From Streptomyces sp. NRRL F-5630 (GTDB lineage: Bacteria; Actinomycetota; Actinomycetes; Streptomycetales; Streptomycetaceae): a DNA stretch of 64,000 nt. The notes beneath the pieces are model-generated. The model saw nothing but the letters and a program-made list of their open reading frames with translations. It made no database searches and was not told the origin of the DNA. Below are positions 34,559 to 43,139 of this stretch, one piece after another. Each line of letters begins with the position of its first letter. Positions within the stretch are counted from its first letter, which is position 1. The stretch spans positions 1-64,000 of the forward strand of contig NZ_JOGO01000003.1 of assembly GCF_000719475.1 (NCBI RefSeq), read 5' to 3'. Position numbers and translations under genes: made by a program.

Positions 34559-36016
34559 ATGACGCACGCATCGCGCAGCCGTTCGGCCCGTTGGGCCGCC
34601 CTCGCCCTGCTGCTCGCCCTCGCTCTCGCCCTGCTCCCGCTCGGCCGGGCGCGGGCGGCCGAGCGCACGGTGAGCGGCGGCCGGCTCGACTGGGGAATCA
34701 AGTCCTCGTTCCAGAGCTACGTCACCGGGCCCATCGCGCAAGGCAGTTGGAGCCTGAGCGGCGGCGTCGGCACCGTCGGGGGCAGCCAGTTCCGGTTCCC
34801 CTCGGCGAGCGGCACGTACGACCCGGACAGCGGCGCGCTGCGTACCAGCTTCGCGGGCGCGGTGCGCTTCGTCGGGCACAAGGAGGGCGCCTCGTACGCA
34901 CTCGACCTCACCCTCAGCCGCCCCACCGTCCGCATCGCGAACGGCTCGGGCACCCTCTACGCCGACCTGCGCGGCAAGGCGAAGGGCAGCGGGCGGTGGA
35001 GCGACCGCGCCCAAGTCCCCCTCGCCCGCCTCGACCTCGGCGGGATCAGCACCAAGGGCGGTGGCACCCCGATCGGCCTCGCCGACGTGCCCGCGACGCT
35101 CACCGCGCAGGGCGCGAGCGCCTTCGCCGGCTACTACACGGCCGGTACGGCGCTCGACCCCGTCACCCTCTCCGTCGATGTCCTCGCCGCCGCCACGACC
35201 CAGGCGCCGTCGAAGAGTCCGGGCCCGTCGAAGAGCCCGGCGAAGAAGACCGCGAGCCCCGCGAAGGCCGGGCGCATCGAGGACGCGGCGCTCGACTGGG
35301 GCGTGCGCCGCACGTGGCGCGAGTACGTGACGGGCCCGGTCGCCGAGGGCGAGTGGACCCTCGGGAACGGCGCCCAGGACGGCGGCGCGCTCTACCGCTT
35401 CCCGCGCGGCTCCGGTACGTACGAGGCGGAGAACGGCCGTCTCGACGCGGACTTCACCGGCACGCTCCGCTTCACCGGCGCCCACGGCCTCGACCTGCGC
35501 CTCGCCGCGCCGCACGTGAAGGTGCGCGAGGGCAGGGGCACCCTCAGCGCGAAGGTGGCGCGGGACGGCGCGAAGGCCCGGACCCGCACCCTCGTCACCT
35601 TCGACGCCGAGAAGCTGAAGAAGGACGACGGCCTCGTGCTGCTCACCGAGGCCCCCGCGACACTCACCGCCGAGGGCGCCGGGGTCTTCGGCGGCGTCTA
35701 CAAGGCGGGCACCGCGATGGACCCCGTCTCGCTCGCCGTCGCCCTCGACGACACCGCGCAACTCCCCGCCCTGCCCGACATCGGCAGCGACGCCTCCGCC
35801 GCCCCGAGGAAGGCCACTGAGACCACCCCTGCCCCGGCGGCGGGCTCCGCGACAACCGCCGCGTCCGACGACGGCTCCCCGGCCGTGCCGCTCGCGCTCG
35901 GCGCGGGAGCCGTGGTCCTGATCGCCGCGGCGGGCACGGCCTACGGGCTCACCCGCGCGCGCAGGGCGCGCACGGCCGCCGGAGACGCCGACAGGGGCAC
36001 GCCCCCCGGCACCTGA
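34559..36016 (+). CDS. htaA: HtaA-domain heme-binding surface protein, membrane anchored
   Basis: 485 aa from ATG 34559, with GAAGG 6 nt upstream. It has a Sec signal (to ~30), two HtaA domains (~35-215 and ~245-415) each opening with LDWG(I/V)xxx(F/W)xxYVTGP, and a Lys/Pro/Ser linker between them. One C-terminal transmembrane helix (~445-468) and a basic tail follow. There is no LAxTG signal. In Corynebacterium HtaA binds heme through conserved Tyr/His and passes it to HmuT. Gene symbol by family and context. Confidence 0.88.
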   Translation: MTHASRSRSARWAALALLLALALALLPLGRARAAERTVSGGRLDWGIKSSFQSYVTGPIAQGSWSLSGGVGTVGGSQFRFPSASGTYDPDSGALRTSFAGAVRFVGHKEGASYALDLTLSRPTVRIANGSGTLYADLRGKAKGSGRWSDRAQVPLARLDLGGISTKGGGTPIGLADVPATLTAQGASAFAGYYTAGTALDPVTLSVDVLAAATTQAPSKSPGPSKSPAKKTASPAKAGRIEDAALDWGVRRTWREYVTGPVAEGEWTLGNGAQDGGALYRFPRGSGTYEAENGRLDADFTGTLRFTGAHGLDLRLAAPHVKVREGRGTLSAKVARDGAKARTRTLVTFDAEKLKKDDGLVLLTEAPATLTAEGAGVFGGVYKAGTAMDPVSLAVALDDTAQLPALPDIGSDASAAPRKATETTPAPAAGSATTAASDDGSPAVPLALGAGAVVLIAAAGTAYGLTRARRARTAAGDADRGTPPGT

Positions 36017-36127
36017 CGGCACGTCGCCCCCACGCGGCAGGCCGCCGCACTCGACCAGCCCCCGTCCCCACCACCCGCCACCGCCCCCGCAGCAGGGGAC
36101 GGTCCACCCGAGGAGCAGCAAGTCACC

Positions 36128-37714
36128 ATGGCAGTCACCAGACGCCGCAGGGCCACCACCGTCCTGGCGGCGGCCGTCGCCACCGCCGCGGCGCTCGGCA
36201 CCGGCGCGCTCACCCTGCCCACCGCCTCAGCGGCCCCCCGGGCCGCCGGGGCGCCCACCCTCGCACTCAAGGACGGCACGCTCGACTGGGGCGTCAAGGA
36301 GTCCTTCCGCAAGTACCTCCTCTCGCCCGTCGCGAAGGGCGAGATCACCCCCGGCGACGGCGCCACGCAGGCGGACGACAACGGCCCGTTCACCTTCACG
36401 GGCGGCACGGGCACGTACGACACCGGCAGCCACGGCACGCACACCGCCTTCCACGGCAGCGTGCGCTTCGAGGGCCACGAAGGCGTGCTCGACATCAAGC
36501 TGAGCGACCTCCAGGTCACGACGACGACGACGGGCGGCGGCATCTCCGCCGACGTCACGACGGTCAAGGACGGCAAGCCGACGACCGATCAGGACGTCGT
36601 CATCGCCGACCTGAGCCTCGACGGCATCCGCCCGGGCACGGGGGCGGGCGGCGCGATGGTCTTCGAGGACATCCCCGCCACGCTCACCGCCGACGGCGCG
36701 AAGGCGTTCCAGGGCTTCTACCAGGCCGGTGCCGCGCTCGACGCCGCGACCCTCACCGTGACCGCGGACACCGCCGAGCCGACGACGGACCCGACGCACG
36801 AGCCCAGCGGCGCTCCGACGGACGGGCCCAGCGGTACGCCGACGGACGAGCCGAGCGGCGCACCGACCGGCAGGCCCGGCGGCGAACCGACGGGCGAGCC
36901 GAGCGGCGAGCCCGGCGGCAGGCCGAGTGACAAGCCGAGCGACGCACACAGCGGGACCCCGGCCGCCTCCCACGGCGTCGTCAAGGGCGCCCTGACCTGG
37001 GGCCTCAAGGAGTCGTGGCGCAAGTACATCGCGACCGGTGGCGGCAGCGAGGTCTCGGGCGGGGCGAAGAAGAGCGGCGAGGTCTTCACCTTCCCGTACG
37101 CCTCCGGCACCGTCGACCCCGAGGCGGAGAAGACGGACGCGGCCTTCGGCGGCGCGGTGCGCTTCACGTACAAGGCGCACGGCATCGACATGGAATTCAG
37201 CGACGTCAAAGTCGTCACGAGCGGCACGAAGGGCACCCTGACGCTCGACGTCACGACCCCGCAGGGCACCAAGGACGACGTCGGCTTCGCGAAGCTCGAC
37301 CTCTCCTCGGCCTCCTACGCCGTGAAGAACGACGTCGTGACGCTCAGCCAGGTCCCCGCGACCTTCACGGCGGCGGGCGCCGCCGCCTTCGCCAACGACA
37401 CGACTGGTTCGATGTACAAGGCCGGCGACGCCCTCGACCCGGTCACCGTCAGCCTCGCCCTGAGCGACGACGCCGACTTCCAGGCCGGTGGTGCGGGGAC
37501 CGGCGGTGACACGGGCTCCGGCACCGGACCGGGCGGGACGGGCTCCGGCGCGACCGGCTCGGGCTTCGGCACGAGCGGCGCCACCGGGTCCCTCGCCTCG
37601 ACGGGCGCGGGCCTGCCCACGGCACCGCTCCTCGGCGGCGCCGCGGCCGTCGTCGCGGCGGGCGCGGGCGCGCTCTACGCTGCGCGCCGCCGCCGCGTCA
37701 CCGAGCAGGCGTGA
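36128..37714 (+). CDS. HtaA-domain heme-binding protein with sortase-E-type LAxTG signal
   Basis: 528 aa. It has a Sec signal (to ~37), a first HtaA domain (LDWGVKESFRKYLLSP), a ~60-residue linker of PTD/EPSG-type repeats (about 220-280), a second HtaA domain (LTWGLKESWRKYIATG) and a Gly/Thr/Ser-rich stretch. LASTG at about 495 is followed by a hydrophobic helix and RRRR, the sorting signal of class E sortases. It is probably linked to the cell wall and relays heme outward of the membrane-anchored HtaA protein. It is likely co-transcribed from the iron-box promoter. Confidence 0.88.
   Translation: MAVTRRRRATTVLAAAVATAAALGTGALTLPTASAAPRAAGAPTLALKDGTLDWGVKESFRKYLLSPVAKGEITPGDGATQADDNGPFTFTGGTGTYDTGSHGTHTAFHGSVRFEGHEGVLDIKLSDLQVTTTTTGGGISADVTTVKDGKPTTDQDVVIADLSLDGIRPGTGAGGAMVFEDIPATLTADGAKAFQGFYQAGAALDAATLTVTADTAEPTTDPTHEPSGAPTDGPSGTPTDEPSGAPTGRPGGEPTGEPSGEPGGRPSDKPSDAHSGTPAASHGVVKGALTWGLKESWRKYIATGGGSEVSGGAKKSGEVFTFPYASGTVDPEAEKTDAAFGGAVRFTYKAHGIDMEFSDVKVVTSGTKGTLTLDVTTPQGTKDDVGFAKLDLSSASYAVKNDVVTLSQVPATFTAAGAAAFANDTTGSMYKAGDALDPVTVSLALSDDADFQAGGAGTGGDTGSGTGPGGTGSGATGSGFGTSGATGSLASTGAGLPTAPLLGGAAAVVAAGAGALYAARRRRVTEQA
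36770..36950 (+). repeat. Coding tandem repeat, Pro/Gly/Thr linker
   Basis: Degenerate 15-18-bp units encode P-T-D/G-x-P-S/G-G between the two HtaA domains, a probable cell-wall-spanning spacer. Confidence 0.65.
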
Positions 37715-37796
37715 GCGCACGCCCGGCCTGAGGGCCGGTGCGACGGGGCGGCGCGCTGTCGCCACAGGACCGCCGCCCCCCGTCCCCGCGCCCTCG

Positions 37797-37834
37797 CCCG
37801 GGTGCCGGTGAGCGGCCACTCACCGGCACCCGGG
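37797..37834 (+). terminator. 16-bp perfect hairpin after the htaA genes
   Basis: The arms 37797-37812 and 37819-37834 are exact complements with a 6-nt loop, 83 bp after the second htaA stop. This is one of the strongest stems in the window. Confidence 0.8.
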
Positions 37835-37918
37835 CCGCGCCCTCCGCGCACGGCCGCGCGTCTGCGGCCGCGCGCGCGGGGCGCGGCCCCTTCGCGTGCC
37901 GCCTCCGCACCGCCCACC

Positions 37919-37964
37919 CGCGCGCCCGTACGCGGTTCAACCCGCGCGCCCGTATGCGGTTCAA
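37919..37964 (+). repeat. 22-bp direct repeat upstream of the short phzF gene
   Basis: CGCGCGCCCGTAYGCGGTTCAA occurs at 37919 and 37943 (period 24), ending 7 bp before the ATG at 37972. It could be an operator or a simple duplication. Confidence 0.65.
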
Positions 37965-37971
37965 TGCGGGC

Positions 37972-38643
37972 ATGAGCACCTCAGGCACCCCCGGCCTCGA
38001 CGTCCTGCGGGTCTTCTGCGACGCCGAGGGGAGGCACGGCAACGCCCTCGGCGTCGTGCGCGACGGCACGCGCGTACCCGGCGACGCGGAGCGCGGGCGG
38101 CTCGCCGCGCGGCTCGGGTGCAGCGAGACCGTCTTCGTCGACGACCCCGAGCGCGGCGTGCTCGACATCCGCACCCCCGGCACCGCGCTGCCCTTCGCCG
38201 GGCATCCGCTCGTCGGCTGCGCCTGGCTCCTCGACCTGCCCGAACTCGCCCCGCCCGCCGGGCTCGTCGAGGCCCGCTCGGACGGCGAGTTCACGTGGAT
38301 CACCGCCCGCGCCGCCTGGGCGGCCGAGCGCGTCCCCGTCCGCTACAGAAGTCCCGAGGAGGTCGACGCCCTGTCCGTCCCCGCGCCGGGCGCCGGCTGG
38401 CAGTACGCGTGGGCCTGGGAGGACGAGGCCGCGGGACGGGTACGGGCCAGGGGCTTCCCCGGGCGTGGGGACGGCGTCGACGAGGACGAGGCGACGGGCT
38501 CGGCGGCGATCGCCCTCACGGCCCACCTCGGACGCGCGCTCAACATCCGCCAGGGCAGGGGCTCCCAGCTCCTCACGGCCCCGGGCCCCGATGGGCTGGT
38601 GGAGCTGGGCGGCCGGGTGCGGTTCGCCGGGGAGCCCCGGTGA
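37972..38643 (+). CDS. Short PhzF-family protein
   Basis: 223 aa, about 60-70 shorter than a full PhzF. The catalytic Glu is at 52 (GCSETVFVDD), with FAGHPLVG (75-82) and the second-domain signature DEDEATGSAAIAL near 176-188. The loss is in the middle and second domain rather than at the active-site motifs, so it may still be an active isomerase or epimerase. The substrate is unknown. It lies between the htaA genes and the SH3 protein but has no obvious link to heme. Confidence 0.78.
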   Translation: MSTSGTPGLDVLRVFCDAEGRHGNALGVVRDGTRVPGDAERGRLAARLGCSETVFVDDPERGVLDIRTPGTALPFAGHPLVGCAWLLDLPELAPPAGLVEARSDGEFTWITARAAWAAERVPVRYRSPEEVDALSVPAPGAGWQYAWAWEDEAAGRVRARGFPGRGDGVDEDEATGSAAIALTAHLGRALNIRQGRGSQLLTAPGPDGLVELGGRVRFAGEPR

Positions 38644-38934
38644 GAGCGGCGGGGGAGAGGCGGGGCGGTGCGTGCGGGATGCCCGGCGTGGGGGTGCGGG
38701 TAAAGGGCCGTTGAGGACGCGACCGGGCGCGGGCAAAACTTCGGCGGACCGTTGCGGGGGGGGGCGCGCCCCGAACGGGCGCCGCACTCCCGACGCGCTC
38801 GCCGCCACCCGGGTGAAGCGGCCGCGCCGCTCTCGCCCCCGGCCCATATCACATGCGATCAAGGGACGAGACCGGGGTGCCGACGCCCCGGTCGCGGCCC
38901 GGGACCCGCCCGGGCAACGGCACGGAGGAACTCA

Positions 38935-39294
38935 ATGCGCGCAACCCGCACGGCCGCCGCTCTCGTGGGCGTCCTGCTGACCGGTACCGTCCTCGCGACC
39001 CCGGCGCTCGCGAACGACCGCACCGGCACCCAGACGGCCTCCCAGGAGGCCGCGGCCGCGTACGCCAAGGGCAAGGTCGTCTCCAGGATCGACCTGAACG
39101 TCCGTGAGAAGCCGACCACCCACTCGAGCGTCCTGCGCACGGTCAGGCCGGGCCAGATCATCGAGCTGCGCTGCAAGATCATCGACGGCCAGTCCGTCGA
39201 CGGCAACCGAGTCTGGTACCGCACGGGCTCGAAGGGCTGGGTCACGGCCCGCTACGTCAAGAACCTGTCGTACGTGAAGCGCTGCGACGCGTGA
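38935..39294 (+). CDS. Secreted SH3b-domain protein
   Basis: 119 aa, with GGAGG just upstream of the ATG. It has a Sec signal peptide (cleavage near ALA-N at ~27), then one bacterial SH3 domain: RIDLNVREKPTTHSSVLRTV, PGQIIELRCKI, WYRTGSKGWVTARYVK. There are two Cys (LRCK and KRCDA) that could pair. SH3b domains bind peptidoglycan; without a catalytic domain it may be a small wall-associated or signalling protein. A strong terminator follows. Confidence 0.85.
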   Translation: MRATRTAAALVGVLLTGTVLATPALANDRTGTQTASQEAAAAYAKGKVVSRIDLNVREKPTTHSSVLRTVRPGQIIELRCKIIDGQSVDGNRVWYRTGSKGWVTARYVKNLSYVKRCDA

Positions 39295-39315
39295 CACCCG
39301 CACAGGGCTGAACCG

Positions 39316-39366
39316 CGGCGGCCCGGCACTCCCTCCTCCGGGCGGGGGTGCCGGGCCGCCGTTTTT
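39316..39366 (+). terminator. Intrinsic terminator with T-tract after the SH3 gene
   Basis: The arms 39316-39329 and 39348-39361 form a perfect 14-bp stem followed by TTTTT. This is a textbook rho-independent terminator, uncommon in such GC-rich DNA. Confidence 0.88.
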
Positions 39367-39516
39367 CGTTCCACGGGCCGCCGTACGCGCTGACGGGCCC
39401 GCAGTGTGCCGACGGGCCGTCCGGACGCGCTGACGGGCCCCGCGAGGGCTGCTACGGGCCGCCGCACGCCCCGTCCGCCCGCACGCCCCGTCCGCCCGCG
39501 CGCGTCTCCCGTGGCC

Positions 39517-40221
39517 CTACGCGGCGGCGAGCGGGAACTCCTCGCCGAGCGCGCGGAAGACGCCCGTGTTGAGCGCGAAGGCGCGCCGGCACTCCTGGAC
39601 GACCCGCTCCTTCTCCGCCGCGTCGAGCGGCAGCGCGTCGAGCCGCTCGCGGTAACCGCGCTTGAAGGCCGCCGGGTTCGGCACCGTCCCGAAGACGTAG
39701 AAGCGGACCCCGTCGCCCTTGCGCGCGAACCCCCACGTCCGCTCCGCCTTGTCGCGGATGATCTGCCCGCCCGAGAGGTCCCCGAGGTAGCGCGTGTAGT
39801 GGTGCGCCACGTACCCGCCCGGCCAGCCCGCCGCGCACTCGGCGACGCGCGCCGCGTACTCCTCGGTGGCGGGCAGCGGGGCGAGCCCCGCGCGCCAGCC
39901 GGGCCCGCGCAGGTGCGCCAGATCCCGCTCCAGCTCGGGGAGCCGGGCGAGACCCGGGTCGATGAACGGCCCGGCGACGGGATCGCTCGCGAGCGCGGCG
40001 GAGCGCTCCTCCAGGGCCCGGTAGACGAACCAGAGCTGCTCGGTGTAGCGCGCGAAGGCGTCCACGCCGAGCCGCCCGCCGAGCAGGTCGCTCATGAAGG
40101 CCGCGCTCTCGGCCTCGGTGTGCTGGGCGTGCGAGGCGGTGCGGATGACGGTCGAGAAGGGGGTCTCAGCGGGCCCGGCGTCGCGGGGGAAGCCGGGGGA
40201 GACGTCCGTCGAGGTGTCCAA
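39517..40221 (-). CDS. hmuO: Biliverdin-producing heme oxygenase
   Basis: 234 aa from TTG 40221, with GGAGG 6 nt upstream. It has the HO fold: proximal heme His34 (TASHAQHTEAESAAFM), distal-helix YLGDLSGGQII near 149-159, and AHHYTRYLGD. It cleaves heme to biliverdin, CO and Fe(II), completing the heme-iron route started by HtaA/HmuTUV. It is separated from that block by two unrelated genes and has its own palindrome 62 bp upstream. Confidence 0.93.
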   Translation of the reverse strand: MDTSTDVSPGFPRDAGPAETPFSTVIRTASHAQHTEAESAAFMSDLLGGRLGVDAFARYTEQLWFVYRALEERSAALASDPVAGPFIDPGLARLPELERDLAHLRGPGWRAGLAPLPATEEYAARVAECAAGWPGGYVAHHYTRYLGDLSGGQIIRDKAERTWGFARKGDGVRFYVFGTVPNPAAFKRGYRERLDALPLDAAEKERVVQECRRAFALNTGVFRALGEEFPLAAA

Positions 40222-40282
40222 GGAGGACCTCCAGGGCGTGAAGGAAGCGCCGAAGCGTGCGGGAACCGGACACGATCATCTA

Positions 40283-40300
40283 ACTTAGGTATACCTAAGT
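40283..40300. promoter_or_regulatory. 18-bp perfect palindrome upstream of the heme oxygenase
   Basis: ACTTAGGTATACCTAAGT. It has the TTAGG/CCTAA half-sites of an iron box, but only 4 nt separate them rather than 9. It probably acts as the operator for heme-oxygenase control, either by a DtxR-type regulator in a variant mode or by another metal or heme sensor. Confidence 0.75.
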
Positions 40301-40364
40301 CAATGGGTTCCCGACGGCCTGTCGGCAAAACTCCGCGCGGCGGACGCCGCCACCGCCCCCCGGC

Positions 40365-41222
40365 TCAGGGCCTCGTGAGGATCTCCGCCCCCGTCGCCGT
40401 CACGACGAGCGTCTCCTCGAACTGGGCGGTGCGCTTGCGGTCCTTGGTCACGACGGTCCAGCCGTCGTCCCACTGCTCGTAGTCGTAGGTGCCGAGCGTG
40501 AGCATGGGCTCGATCGTGAAGGTCATGCCCTCGCGCATGACGGTCGTGGCGTGCGGGCTGTCGTAGTGCGGCACGATCAGGCCGGAGTGGAAGGACGTGT
40601 TGATGCCGTGCCCGGTGAAGTCCCGCACGACGCCGTAGCCGAACCGCTTGGCGTACGACTCGATGACGCGCCCGATGACGTTGATCTGCCGACCGGGGCG
40701 GACGGCCTTGATGGCCCGGTCCAGCGCCGCACGGGTCCGCTCGACGAGCAGGCGCGACTCCTCGTCCACGTCGCCGACGAGGTAGGTCGCGTTGTTGTCG
40801 CCGTGCACGCCGTCCTTGAAGGCGGTGACGTCGAGGTTCACGATGTCGCCGTCGCGCAGCACGGTCGAGTCGGGGATGCCGTGGCAGATGACCTCGTTGA
40901 CGGAGGTGCACAGCGACTTCGGGAAACCGCGGTAGCCGAGGGTCGAGGGGTAGGCGCCGTGCTCGACCATGTACGCGTGCGCGACGCGGTCGAGTTCGTC
41001 GGTCGTGACACCGGGCGCGATGTGCTTCGCCGCCTCGTCCATCGCCCGCCGCGCGATCCGCCCCGCGACCCGCATCCTCTCGATCGTCTCCGCGTCCTGC
41101 ACCTCGGGACCGGTGTAGGGGGTGGGCGCGGGCTTCCCGACGTACTCGGGACGCGGGATGTCCTTCGGGACACCGCGCGGGGGAGAGATCTTTCCGCTTA
41201 CGACAAATGACTGGCCAGACAT
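40365..41222 (-). CDS. map: Type I methionine aminopeptidase
   Basis: 285 aa. The metal ligands are Asp131, Asp142, His205, Glu238 and Glu269, with the substrate-binding His114 in VICHGIP, all in place. A ~40-residue N-terminal extension with a PxxP-like segment ([18 protein letters not shown]) is the form called MetAP type Ic in actinobacteria. It removes the initiator Met after deformylation. Confidence 0.94.
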   Translation of the reverse strand: MSGQSFVVSGKISPPRGVPKDIPRPEYVGKPAPTPYTGPEVQDAETIERMRVAGRIARRAMDEAAKHIAPGVTTDELDRVAHAYMVEHGAYPSTLGYRGFPKSLCTSVNEVICHGIPDSTVLRDGDIVNLDVTAFKDGVHGDNNATYLVGDVDEESRLLVERTRAALDRAIKAVRPGRQINVIGRVIESYAKRFGYGVVRDFTGHGINTSFHSGLIVPHYDSPHATTVMREGMTFTIEPMLTLGTYDYEQWDDGWTVVTKDRKRTAQFEETLVVTATGAEILTRP

Positions 41223-41403
41223 GGGGTGAGTCTATGGCGGCAGGCCGCCGGGAGCGGGGGCGCGTACGGAGCGGGGCCGCGCGAGGGGGGTTCCCGGTCC
41301 GGCGGAGCGGTCCGGGCGCGGGCCGACTGAGCGGCCCGATCTCGGGCACGATGGGACCGGAGCCCGGGGCAGCACCCGGCCGGACCGCGGAAGGACGGAG
41401 CGC

Positions 41404-41637
41404 ATGGCTCTCTTCGGCAGGAGCGACAAGCAGGGCAGCGGCAAACCGGGCGAGTGGTACTACTGCCTGGACCACGGCAAGGTCGAGGAGGGCCCCCAGT
41501 GCCCCTCCAAGAACCGCATGGGTCCGTACGCCACCCGGGTGGAGGCCGAGCACGCGATGGAACGCGCGGCGGAACGCAACCGCGCCTGGGAGAACGACGA
41601 GCGGTGGAGCGACGGGGGACGCCCCGAAGGGGAGTGA
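41404..41637 (+). CDS. Small conserved hypothetical protein
   Basis: 77 aa, soluble and charged. It has the pattern WYYCLDHGKVEEGPQCPSKNRMGPYATRVEAEHAME, with two Cys, then an acidic/Trp C-terminus. The GPYATRVEAEHA segment resembles SPOR-like or YqfA-type half-repeats seen in small Streptomyces proteins. It is divergent from map and convergent with the MFS gene. The function is unknown. Confidence 0.75.
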   Translation: MALFGRSDKQGSGKPGEWYYCLDHGKVEEGPQCPSKNRMGPYATRVEAEHAMERAAERNRAWENDERWSDGGRPEGE

Positions 41638-41725
41638 CGGGAGCGCCGGGCACGGGGCGGCGGGGGAGGGCCCCGCGGCGGGCGGACGACGAGCCCGCCG
41701 CCACGACGGCCCCGGGCGCGTGGGC

Positions 41726-43054
41726 TCAGGCCGGGTCCCCGGCGGCCGGGACCTGCGGCGGCACGGGGAGCGGCTGCCCGGCTCCCGTCCCGGCCTGCTT
41801 CTCCGCGCGGCGGCGTACCGCGTCGGGGTCCGTGTCCGCGTCGTAGCGCACCATCCGGGGCAGTACGGCCGCGAGCAGCCCGACCGCCGCCACGCACGCC
41901 ACCCCGCCCGACCACAGGGCCGTCCGCGTGCCCGTCCAGCCCGCGACCGTGCCGCCGCGCAACTGGCCGAGCTGCGGCCCCGTGCTGAAGGAGAGCACCT
42001 CGATCCCCGCGAGCCGGCCCCGCAGGCCGTCCGGGATCGTCTGGTTCCAGATCGTCGAACGGCCGAGCCCGCTCACCATGTCCCCCGCTCCGGCGAGCAC
42101 GAGGAAGAACAGGAGCAGCCACACGTTCGTGCTCCACCCCGCCGCCGCGATCGCGAGCCCCCACGCCGCCGCGCCGCCCACCACGAGCAACCCGTGTCTG
42201 CGCACCCGCGCGACCCACCCGCTCGTGAGCCCGAGCAGCAGCGAACCCACCGAGATCGCCGCGTACATGAGCCCGAGCGCCCAGGGCGCCCCGAGGTCCT
42301 CGGCGAGGAAGGGGAACAGCGCGTCGGGCACGGCGAAGAACATCGCGGCGAGGTCCACCGCGTACGTCCCGAGAAGGACGGGCCGCGACCAGGCGTACGC
42401 GGCGCCCTCCGCGATCCCGCGCAGCGAGGGCCGCCCCTCCGTGCCCCGCGCGGGCGCGGGCGACAGGCGGCGGCACAGCACCACCGAGACCGCGAAGCCC
42501 GTCGCCGTGAGCGCGTACGCGGTCGCCGTGCCCGCCGAGGCGGCGACGAGCCCCGCGAGGGAGGGACCAGCGATCGCGCCGAGCTGCCAGCGCAGCGAGT
42601 TGAGCGCGGCGGCGGCCGGGACCTGCTCGTGCGGGACGATACGGGCGATGAGCGCGTCCAGCGCCGGGCGCTGAAGGCCGCTCAACCCCGACACCCCGGC
42701 CGCCACGACGTACAGCGGCCACAACAGCGGGTGCGGCAGCAGCGCGTTGACGAGCAGCACGGCGGCGAGGAGCCCGAGCCCCGCCTCCGTGAGCAGGATG
42801 ATCCGGCGCCGGTCCGCCACGTCCGCGAGCGCCCCGCCGTACAGCCCGCACACCACGAGCGGCACGAGCTCCACGAGCCCCATCGCGCCCACCGCGAACG
42901 GCGAACCCGTCAGCTCCTTGATCTGGAGCGGCAGCGCGACCACGGCCATGAAGCTGCCGAGCGAGGTGATGACGCCCTGCACCCACAGGCGCCGGAAGTC
43001 CGGCAGCGTCCGCCAGGGCGTCGGATCGGGCAGCACCCGGGAGAGGAAGGTCAC
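41726..43054 (-). CDS. MFS transporter (EntS/MDR-like, DHA3 family)
   Basis: 442 aa with about 12 hydrophobic segments. An N-terminal DFRRLWVQGVITSLGSFMAVVALPLQI and the loop motif ADVADRRRIILLTEAGLGL are typical of the DHA3/EntS group (macrolide and siderophore exporters). The C-terminus is cytoplasmic and Pro-rich. GTG start, divergent from npdG. No siderophore genes are adjacent, so the substrate is not assignable. Confidence 0.87.
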   Translation of the reverse strand: MTFLSRVLPDPTPWRTLPDFRRLWVQGVITSLGSFMAVVALPLQIKELTGSPFAVGAMGLVELVPLVVCGLYGGALADVADRRRIILLTEAGLGLLAAVLLVNALLPHPLLWPLYVVAAGVSGLSGLQRPALDALIARIVPHEQVPAAAALNSLRWQLGAIAGPSLAGLVAASAGTATAYALTATGFAVSVVLCRRLSPAPARGTEGRPSLRGIAEGAAYAWSRPVLLGTYAVDLAAMFFAVPDALFPFLAEDLGAPWALGLMYAAISVGSLLLGLTSGWVARVRRHGLLVVGGAAAWGLAIAAAGWSTNVWLLLFFLVLAGAGDMVSGLGRSTIWNQTIPDGLRGRLAGIEVLSFSTGPQLGQLRGGTVAGWTGTRTALWSGGVACVAAVGLLAAVLPRMVRYDADTDPDAVRRRAEKQAGTGAGQPLPVPPQVPAAGDPA

Positions 43055-43127
43055 GGCGGACGACTATGAGGGACGGAATGGGCGTGTGCCAGTGATTTTC
43101 CGCGCGGACCGGAGCCCTACCTGCCAG

Positions 43128-43133
43128 TAGGCT
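43128..43133 (+). promoter_or_regulatory. -10 element for a leaderless npdG mRNA
   Basis: TAGGCT lies 6 nt before the ATG at 43140, and no Shine-Dalgarno is present. CGGACC at 43105-43110 could be the -35 with 17-bp spacing. Confidence 0.5.
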
Positions 43134-43139
43134 GCCGTC

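Noticed and set aside
39370..39510. Short GC-rich repeats (CGCGCTGACGGGCC, CACGCCCCGTCCGCCCG) downstream of the SH3 gene
   Set aside because: They are few, imperfect and within ordinary intergenic low-complexity DNA; no function is suggested.
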